A DNA stretch of 64,000 nt, taken from Bolinopsis microptera. Lineage: Eukaryota > Ctenophora > Tentaculata > Lobata > Bolinopsidae. Below the pieces are notes generated by a model. It was not told where the DNA came from, searched no databases, and saw only the letters and a program-made list of their open reading frames with translations. This document shows positions 55,901-64,000 of this stretch, piece by piece; the stretch's first letter is position 1, and every line of letters begins with the position of its first letter. The stretch is taken from contig NC_087080.1 in NCBI RefSeq assembly GCF_026151205.1, positions 17,364,894 through 17,428,893 on the forward strand. Direction: 5' to 3'. Made by a program: the position numbers and the translations under genes.

Positions 55901-58900
55901 AATGACCTTTTTAAATCATTCAAAAATGTCTACTCAATCTCTCCCCCAATATTTTCGCACTGGTGAAAACATAAATTGTTTTGACGTAATGACGGGTGGC
56001 GAGGGAAGTCACGCATATCTTGAGAATCGCACGGTCACTGCACGGAGAGTAAAAAGTAATTTCAGGTATCATTCATTATTTATTTCTTGACACGGCAATC
56101 GGAAATTTGCAGAAACATGTCCCATTTCTTTTGATTCACTCGAGACTTTTAACTTTTAAACAATAACATGCTGTTAAGTACTGCACCTCTGTTTTCAGTA
56201 GGTACTGCCGTGGGAAAAACTGGGCAATCTAAAAATACGGACATTATTCGTTGGAGGTGATACAACTGATTTGGTAATGACTCGGCTAAAAATCATGCTC
56301 TTATGAGGGATTAAAATAATCTTACGGGAACCCTAAGTTAATGCTACCGAATGCCAATCAAGTCTTGTTAAGAAAACTGTGTTCATTGATCCCGATTCCC
56401 GATTGACGATAATTGTGGCGACAAAAGTAGTCAATTCAGCCTCTTGAGTAGAATATCTGCACCTTACAGAATTATAACCGTCTCCTGGCAATATCCTCCC
56501 AACCCATGCAGCGTGCACTACACCATAGCAGAATAATCACTAATCCTCGATGCGCGCGTGTTTGGTGTTGCCACGCGATCATTAAAGGACCAGTTAACTG
56601 AAAAATTTGTTTCTCTAAAGTTAACTCTAAAGTTGTGTAGTCCAGTCATTTATGGACATTTATGGAATTGGACCTGCAAATTTTCGTATACTCACGAAAT
56701 TTTGCAAAGACCTTCCCAAAAGTATGAATAAACGATTTTTGGTTGGAGACATATTGACCACGCCGATATTGACCCAATAACGTAACCGACCCTTTATTGC
56801 TTCTGAAGGTCGTGGAGACTTCAAAATAGGCTTAAACGAAGCCGCATACGCAAGTTTATATAGAAGTTATTGAGCAACAAATGGCACAAAATTCTTGCTT
56901 TTCGAGAAATTCGCCAAAAACCATTTTGGGCGTGGCGCTGAGCCCATTTAACCTAGAACTTTTGAGGGGATCGTCATAGAGTCTTCAGAGAGAGTGCAAA
57001 AGAACCGCACGCGCAATTAGCATATTTATATATGACTTACGAAGAAACAGATGCCTTAAAGTGCTTACTTTTTCAGTTATTGGCGAAAATCTGATTTTCG
57101 GTTCCAGAAATCATGCAAAAATATGGGTATCTCGTAAATTGGGCTCTGAAGGCCCTACAGATATTTGAATGAGTGCAAATTGTGCAGAATGGCCATGTTT
57201 ATGTACAACTTATGAAGCAACATGTACCCTAAAATACTTACTTTTCGAATTATTTGGGGGAAAAACATTGTATTATGTCCATTTTCTACCTGTAAAATAC
57301 AGTCTCACGAGCTCCTCTGCGCGCGAAAGGGACTTTATGACGTCATCGTCAAAATAATACAAACGCTAATTACACGCGTTAGAGAGCAGTTAGAGATTTA
57401 GGAATTTCGACTCGTTGCTCAGTTTGCTATTTGTCACAATCTAGTCTGTCAAAATATGAGGATAACTTTTTTTTGAGTTAACTGGTCCTTTAAGTCACGA
57501 CTGATCACGCGAGCACATGGGCCAATAGCAGCTTTTCTAGTGGTAAAATTGTCCAATAAAATACAGATATATATTATATATTGACAGGTTATTATCAAAA
57601 AGAACTCTCCGTGAATTATAAGCAAATCAAATTGACAAAATCATTAGATCAGTAGATCAGCTTGATAGTTATGAGTTAACGTTAACTTTAATCAACCTTA
57701 AAGTTTAAGGTTGATAAAAGTTCTTCAGCAGACGAATCTTAAATTAAATTAATTTCCATAATAAGGCAGCTGGAGAGGCACCCGTTTTAATAAAATATTA
57801 TACATATTATTATAATTTAATATATGACAGGTGTTCGCAGTATGGTAGGTTCATGTTACATTCTCCATTTTCTCTTATAAGCTAATAAAATATTTAATAT
57901 AGGGACCTCCATCTAAATCTGTCTATTCTCTTGACAGTTTTGATACGCGACGTTGACTAGTAGCAAAATTACAACTAAAAGTTAACTTTATACTTTGTAA
58001 AATAACAAATTAAGTGTAGATTACCAGCGGCTATTAGTATTTCATATAAAGTTTGCATTTGATGGATAAATGTTTGAATCCATAATGATATAAGAAACAA
58101 AATTATAAAATAACTTAGTTCTTCGATTTTGTTCTCGACAAGGGTGATCATTATGAACATGGGGCACCGAGTGGATCATTTGATATTGATAAGCCTAGCC
58201 TGTCAGCAAGCGAGTCCGAATATTTCCATTTGATTAGTAAACTGTGCTTGATGAAATGAGACATGAGGATGATTAGGAGTGAATCTAAGTTAAACATGTT
58301 ATCAGGACCATGTTCTAACAGTCACTTAGGTTCGAACCCCACAGTGTCAGTACTTAATTTAGGTTCTCACATGACGTATTAAATTTGATTTTGGGGTGGA
58401 CCACTTAAGCTAACTTCTATTCACAACACTTTATCAAAGCAACCCAATTCTGAAAAAGGGTTGTAGTGAACAAGCTGCTCGATGAGAAACAAAAAACCAT
58501 CTAATGCAACGGTAACTCAGCTTAAACAATTTAAGTGCTGTACAGTATACTCGTCGTTTGGAGAGTTGCAATTGTTCCTAACCTGACATCAGTTGAGTGC
58601 TTTAATCTAGATTTAGGTGTGGTGAAAGGTGTTGAGCTGCGTAACGGTTTGTGCCCGGAAATAAAAGCGTTATTCACGTCATATTTATTGATTATTAAAG
58701 ATTCGTCCTTAATCCTAAGTGAGGATCAAGGGTAGGCCGTGAGAGCCAGGATATCAAATAAAAGAATAGACATCGTGTATGGAACTGAAATTTTGTCTAT
58801 TGTTACTCAGACTTCTAGAGCACAGGGACTAGATTTGTCTAAGAGCTCTTAAACTGTAGTCACGTGCCTGCGCGCGTACCACGTGCATGCGTGCGTGTCA

Positions 58901-60716
58901 CGTGACAAACAACTCACCTTTTATATAGTTATATAGACATATCATATCTATGATTGTAAACCTTAAACTTAGATAGGAGCATTCGTTGGGCGTGCTCAAT
59001 GCTTATGCATTTTTTATAAACACCACCTGGATACTGCTAAGCGACGGGACAGAAAATAAGGATTGGTCTTATTTTGATCCATCCTGCTGTTGTTGTCCAC
59101 CTGTATAATCCCTGCAAACAGTTTTTATAATCCCACCCTTTATTCACTCAACACGGTGTGGTTTTTTAATGATATCTCGTCTATGACTTAGTATACTGCA
59201 CGCTGGTCTAATATGTCACGTGTTATGAGAACTATAGGATCTGCTTGGCACGTGTCAGACTTGCAGGCACTGGCAAATTTCCACCATTCTGCTTATAACA
59301 GACTTTATTTGACCAGTTTCAAAACCTGCCTTCTCTGTTAGTTCGTCTACTTTGATGCAGTTCTGTAGAAGACGATATCGACTCCACCTGTTCTGCTTGC
59401 CGAAATGATCTCAAGACTCGACGCTCCTTTTTAATTCAACGTTCGGATTGAGAAACTACTTAACAATTGACATTTCAGGTCATTGCCTAGGGAAATTGAT
59501 CGTTTAGTTGCGAAATTATTTGTCGTTCTAGAGCTAAAATAGAGGTGCAATTTAAGTTTTGAAACAGATCAAATAGGACCTGAGAAAGCAGTGCACTTTG
59601 TAATACTGTAATAGGCTGCTGAACCTGTTAAGGGTAGAGATGGATTACAGCTCCTGAGTTGTCAGCTGTCACAAGTATCAAAACACTTGACCGTTATTCT
59701 TCCAACTTTTTCATGGGAACCTATTGACCGATTGACGTCAGTCTGGCACCTAGATCCAAATACTTGATAACCGATTAGTGATTTAGCAACCGATTACCGA
59801 TCTATCCTGTATCCACGAAGTAGTTAAAGATGGTGCTCTTAGTGTGACCAAGATGAGTTTCTCGGAATGCGTCTATGAGATCATTGTAATGATCATTTTA
59901 AAAATGTAAAAATCAAGGAGGGAGGGGATCTTAAATGTCTTATCCTTAACATGATCGTAATCCAAGCCCCAAATCTGACTCTTACCCTTACCCTCGCCAT
60001 GATAACCCTAGTTCTGACGCTACTGGGCTGGATGATGTGGGGCACAACGTTATTGGGCAGGGCGAAAGGTGTTCAAACTCAAAGTATTTCTAATAAAACA
60101 GCGTGAAAGTTTTAATTACACTTGTTAGATGCTTTAATTACTCCACCTTAAAAATTCAACAATATCATATATTATAAAGAATTTTTAATAAATAAAGTTA
60201 CAGGGTATGAGTAGAATGTCTTGAATAGTTAACTTTTGATTTAGTTCACAGCATTTGCTTCTTAATTTTTTAACTCGGTTCCGTTTGGTTTCGTTAGTTT
60301 CAAACAAGTGGATACTGTAAGTGAGTTATACTTATGCAAGTGTTCTATAGATTCGTAGTGTTGGTATATTTTGAAACACTAAAAATAAATAACATTTACA
60401 AAATATGACTTTGAATTACGTTACGGAGTAACTATTTTCTTTTAAGTTTGGACATCTTCCTTGATCTGTTATATCAGAAAAGTCATGAATTCACCATATT
60501 GAGGATAATGGCGTTCCCGAGTACTTCTCTTTAGTTTAAATCATAATGTAGAGTTTTTGTGTCGTTTTGTTGTTACCGGGAAATATTAGCAGCCTTAGAT
60601 ATAAGCTAATGAGATAGATAAGTATTAATCTACTTACTGCACTTGTTTGTTCAACTCGTTCACTAAGTTGACATGTGTTTCCGCGTCAGACAGTGGGTTC
60701 CCCGTCTTTCCCGCTT
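52959..60716 (-). CDS. Partial coiled-coil protein gene, three linked exons
   Basis: Exons 60638-60716, 53415-53488 and 52959-53081 have good acceptors (TTCTCAG, CTTCCTCAG, TTTTCAG) and donors (GTAAGT, GTTAGT, GTAAGT). They join in phase (2 then 1) to give one reading: ..NPLSDAETHVNLVNELNKQV, QDTVTRAKTAEEKVAELELE, LSNTKGRVVDLEKELEEEKT, then an Ala/Pro/Lys-rich stretch (AAAAATPASKP, ATKKQAQKR). Heptad-like Leu/Val spacing and alternating Glu/Lys indicate a coiled coil followed by a basic linker. The gene extends beyond 60716 and below 52959, where the donor leaves phase 1; I found no certain next exon. The 7-kb intron carries the TTAA element and the E-box cluster. The family is not recognised; a cytoskeletal or scaffold role would be only a guess. 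Confidence 0.65.
53528..53574. repeat. 47-bp palindrome, 23-bp arms, 1-bp centre
   Basis: AATGTTTCCATTAACCAAAC plus AAA, a single G, then the exact reverse complement. It lies 40 bp beyond the coiled-coil exon 53415-53488, inside the intron near its acceptor. Confidence 0.95.
53580..56580. other. Intronic stretch with little content
   Basis: It lies within the 7-kb intron of the coiled-coil gene. The only structure seen is an inverted repeat, GACTTCATTTTAACGGAC (55724-55741) against GTCCGTTAAAATAAAGTC (55794-55811), with two mismatches. Confidence 0.5.
56582..57493. mobile_element. TIR element with TTAA flanks, 912 bp
   Basis: TTAA then AGGACCAGTTAACT at the left, AGTTAACTGGTCCT then TTAA at the right. 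The 14-bp inverted repeat is perfect. TTAA flanks suggest piggyBac-like integration, although a TA-target family with a longer TIR would look the same. No transposase ORF is present. Confidence 0.75.
58861..58904. promoter_or_regulatory. Three CACGTG boxes at exact 19-bp spacing
   Basis: CACGTG at 58861, 58880 and 58899, with alternating purine-pyrimidine sequence between (CTGCGCGCGTAC, CATGCGTGCGTGT). CACGTG is the E-box bound by bHLH-zip factors. The regular spacing may reflect a tandem duplication rather than function. Confidence 0.45.
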
Positions 60717-60933
60717 CTGAGAATGATAAAATTAATTGTTGGTAGCCACAACTCACCGTCAAATATGTATAATCAGCTAGTAAAATGATGAAATTGCTAG
60801 CTTCTTATATACTAATTAACTAAAAGTGCTATAATGAAGCACTTTAAAGGATCTGTAAGAAGCTGAAAAAGATTTCATACCAAAATTAAGTCCAGAAATC
60901 AGGAAGTATTATAAAATCAATTTATATTATCCA

Positions 60934-61146
60934 GGGGGTCATTCCGAAAAAAACGCTTAAGTGGCACTTAAGTGTATGGTCGACTTAAGTAGAATTAGTG
61001 AAAGTGTTTCCGAAACTCTACTTATGTATTTCCCAAAGTTCACTTATTCTGTTTCAAGTTTGAGACTTAAGTACAAAAATGTACTTAAGTCGCGTTAAAA
61101 AATCAACTTAAGTGCAACTTAAGAACGTTAATCATTCAGAATGTTC
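60934..61146. mobile_element. Small MITE rich in ACTTAAGT palindromes
   Basis: Imperfect inverted ends (GTCATTCCGAA..ACGCTTAAGTGGCACTTAAGT at the left, ACTTAAGTGCAACTTAAGAA..CATTCAGAATG at the right) with several more ACTTAAGT motifs inside. It lies 218 bp beyond the coiled-coil exon at 60716. Confidence 0.55.
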
Positions 61147-61349
61147 AGCAACCAGAAGGTTCCTAAACTTTTCAGACAGATTCATGCACGTTCCTCAATG
61201 TCCCGGGCAGAATTATGCACGATCCTCAATGTTCCCAAATAAGTTCGATGATTTAGTTTCCAATAAAAAATCGACAAAGTTCGCTTCGATGGAGGCCATT
61301 CGGCTGATGTTGGCGAATGCAACGCGATATTGGCGTGTTTTATAAAAAA

Positions 61350-62370
61350 AAAAGTTATATCTTTTATGCCTTATAATGGGTTATACTTTTGTTCACATTT
61401 GCTCACATCACTCACAGTCAGCCGCTCTGACATGGTTAACCACCTTCCTTATGTTGTTGGTTAATCATATGAGCGGGATATAAATACCTCATTTCATAAT
61501 GGAATCAATATTTTCTAATTTTCAGTCCCAAATTTTTGCACGTTGCGAGCCATGCAAAACGTGGCCAGGTTGCAACAATATGAGCCTCTAGGTTTACTAA
61601 TTACTACAAGAAATTAGGTTGTACCTAGTTCAAGTTACACTCATTTCACGTTACTCCTTGCAATGCTTTTACCTTTGCAGCTCGAGCATTTGATTAATTT
61701 GATTTACGATATCGTATATTTAGCAGAATGATGCAGTTTAATCGGAACGTTTATTTATTGTTATGTTCACGTGTTCGTAACCTTAAAGAGCCTCTGCGTT
61801 TAGCATGGGTGCATCTTTCAAGTCTAATGATCCGAGTTTAAGCTCTGCCACGTACCACTGCCACGTACCACTAGTAGGTCACATACCATTATACCATAGT
61901 TGTTTCATGTGATCGCTATGTCACGCACCAGATGATGTTCTCAAACTTGTAGCAACAGCTGTACATAGTTGAAGTATATAATGTAGAGTAGTGTTGCATC
62001 ACAAAATTATGTATCATTTGTCTTCAATTTTATTCGAATTTCGGATCACTTTTAGCATGACGTTTTTGTTATGTTTGAAACATCAGTTTTCAACGTCAAA
62101 AAAATTAGCCTATAAATGCTTTTAATAGCACAATCAGTTGCAACGTTGATGCAGGTCGAAATAAGTTCGATAATTGAGTTCCCCAGAAAGCCACCAGGAT
62201 CCATTCGAACCAATCGCCGGCCATCAGAAACCCCCTTTAAAACCGCAGGGGGGTCTTTATGAAATTTCTCTCGAAATTGATTTTATAGTTGTTTTTGATA
62301 GAGGGGAGTGATATCTATCAGTTGCTTTTGGTCCCATGGAAAAATATTGTTCCTAGCCGAAGTTATTGCC
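61350..62370. other. Gene-less stretch
   Basis: No exon, tandem repeat or defined element seen. Confidence 0.45.
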
Positions 62371-62376
62371 GGTCAA

Positions 62377-62690
62377 AAGTCAGCGCTCATTTCAGAGCGA
62401 TTTTCAATCACGCGCCCTGAAAATTGAGTCTAAAAATCTATCTTCTCCTACATTTTTAAAGTTTTAAGTAATCACCTTGAAACTTTAAGGATATGTTCTG
62501 AGGACCATTTAGAAGATTCAGTTCGATCAGAATTTTAAGATAAGCCTTAGAAAATTTTTAATTCGATTTTGAAAATCTTGGACTTGGAAAAATCGTCAAA
62601 AATTTAGGAGAATATAGATTTTTAGACTCGATTTTCAGGGCGCGCAATTGAAAATCGCTTGCGCAATACAATTACACATGAGCGCTGAAC
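62377..62690. repeat. Imperfect inverted repeat, about 75-bp arms
   Basis: The left arm contains GCGCGCCCTGAAAATT-like sequence followed by GAGTCTAAAAATCTAT and CTCCTA (62400-62452). The right arm is the complement (62603-62662), with outer pairing of CAGCGCTCAT (62379-) and ATGAGCGCTG (62678-). Probably a decayed foldback element. Confidence 0.6.
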
Positions 62691-62857
62691 TTCAGAAGAC
62701 GTTTCTCTGAATTTTGTAGGGGATTTTGTAGGGGATTTTGCGCGCTGCACGTATGTTACAATATTTGTCATTGTAGAATCTGCGACGGTAGCCATCAGAA
62801 GTCTCACCAAACTGCTCGTATTTATAGACAATAAGATATGAATAAGTTAAAAACACA

Positions 62858-63647
62858 TCCAACCCCATGCCATTCAGGCCATTCCAAAATAGCCGAAGTC
62901 CCCTAAAATACAGACTGAGAATCTTTACCCCTGTAGGGGATGTATGTTCCGGGGTATTTGGAACTATTTTACTAGTGTAAAAATGGGTAGTACCTGACCC
63001 GAACCATCAGAAAAATCAAGTTTCGACCTCCCAACCCACTCAGGCCACTCCAAGAGGCCACGCCCATCCCAAAATAGCTGAAATCCAGGTAAAATCAAGA
63101 TTGAAAATCTTTACCCCTGTAGGGGATGTATGTTCCGGGGTATTTGGAACTATTTTACTAGTGTAAAAATGGGTAGTACCTGACCCGAACCATCAGAAAA
63201 ATCAAGTTTCGACCTCCCAACCCACTCAGGCCACTCCAAGAGGCCACGCCCATCCCAAAATAGCTGAAATCCAGGTAAAATCAAGATTGAAAATCTTTAC
63301 CCCTGTAGGGGATGTATGTTCCGGGGTATTTGGAACTATTTTACTAGTGTAAAAATGGGTAGTACCTGACCCGAACCATCAGAAAAATCAAGTTTCGACC
63401 TCCCAACCCACTCAGGCCACTCCAAGAGGCCACGCCCATCCCAAAATAGCTGAAATCCAGGTAAAATCAAGATTGAAAATCTTTACCCCTGTAGGGGATG
63501 TATGTTCCGGGGTATTTGGAACTATTTTAGTGTAAAAATGGGTAGTACCTGACCCGAACCATCAGAAAAACCAAGTTTCGACCTCCCAACCCACTCAGGC
63601 CACTCCCAGGGGCCACACCCATCCCAAATTAGCTGAAATTCATTTTT
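62858..63647. repeat. 186-bp satellite, four full copies plus a diverged one
   Basis: CTGTAGGGGATGTATGTTCC occurs at 62931, 63117, 63303 and 63489, always 186 bp apart. Inner copies are almost identical; the first flank and the last half-unit are diverged. The unit also holds GGCCACGCCCATCCC and the near-palindrome TTTTACTAGTGTAAAA. Confidence 0.92.
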
Positions 63648-63649
63648 CT

Positions 63650-64000
63650 CTATTTAATGCATTCAAAATTGTATTTTATATTCCTCCTTTGTCTCCATTT
63701 CATCAAGCCTGCGCTCGTACAGAGTAGCAGAATTAGAATTGATGGAAGGCACCCACGTGAATTGAACGTGTCCATTATTGGAGGAAACCGATCATGTGCT
63801 TAACAATGTATCATCGAGAAAGATCTACAGTGACCTATTTCCCTACCTACGGTGTCGAACTGCATTTTCTGGCGTCGCCACACTAAAAATCCATATATTT
63901 TGAATCCGTGCAAGGAATAAAAGTCATTTTGTTTAAGATGATTGGTTCCCTTGAGTGAATATAACTGCGACCAATCAAAGCAAACCATCATCCAATAAGA
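63650..64000. other. Right window edge, nothing identified
   Basis: AT-rich single-copy-looking sequence after the satellite; no exon or repeat recognised. Confidence 0.4.

Noticed and set aside
58300-58345. B-box-like GGTTCGAACCCC suggesting a tRNA or SINE
   Set aside because: No A box or cloverleaf at the right distance upstream.
61112-61345. Plus-strand 77-codon frame starting in the ACTTAAGT MITE
   Set aside because: No homology, no splice context, starts inside a transposon end.
62858-63647. CRISPR-like array
   Set aside because: The 186-bp units are identical throughout with no distinct spacers, and the genome is eukaryotic.

Overview
This looks like a transposon-rich, intron-rich, AT-rich nuclear genome segment from an invertebrate animal. 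Genes are split by long introns with GT-AG borders. The host genes include an alpha-tubulin, an MFS transporter and a long array of one-exon-per-domain Ig-like modules. The repeats include an intact Penelope-like element, Helitrons, hAT-type and other TIR elements, tRNA-derived SINEs and a LINE-type ORF1. A cnidarian is my best guess, from the style of the Ig array and the repeat mix, but this is inference and nothing in the window proves it.

Layout. 0-5.8 kb (minus): a seven- or eight-exon gene for a basic protein I do not recognise; its introns hold a non-autonomous Helitron (3797-4572) and a hAT-type MITE (5229-5517). 6-15 kb: no convincing gene; a possible LTR with internal TATA box, poly(A) signals and primer-binding-like sequence (8066-9485) and short repeats. 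15.2-19.7 kb: a tRNA-derived SINE, then a LINE-type ORF1 followed directly by poly(A) with no ORF2, then a 27/54-bp minisatellite. 19.8-20.1 kb (plus): the last coding exon of an MFS transporter resembling the SLC22 group. 21.8-29.8 kb (minus): a large membrane receptor gene with thirteen Ig-like exons, all phase 1-1, and a final exon coding a transmembrane helix and short basic tail. 30.6-31.5 kb: a foldback block around a (TCAGGG)n array, then a 37-bp minisatellite. 32.66-35.95 kb: a full-length Penelope-like element with 13-bp target duplications. 37.1-38.3 kb (minus): a divergent alpha-tubulin exon lacking its N-terminal part. 39.8-41 kb: suspicious low-complexity sequence ending in a 51-bp G tract. 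42-61 kb (minus): scattered exons, three of which join in phase into a coiled-coil protein, separated by a dense field of palindromes, MITEs and nested TIR elements. 62.4-63.65 kb: an inverted repeat and a 186-bp satellite.

The most unusual signal is in the Ig receptor gene. At five separate exon borders the splice junction, or the sequence right next to it, is tandemly duplicated or expanded (about 28 copies at one donor, an in-frame doubled acceptor at another). This could give length-variable alternative splicing of the receptor. The second notable set is a group of non-autonomous transposons whose ends, target duplications and nesting can be read directly here. All exon borders were read by eye from GT/AG sites and phase; none is backed by transcripts.
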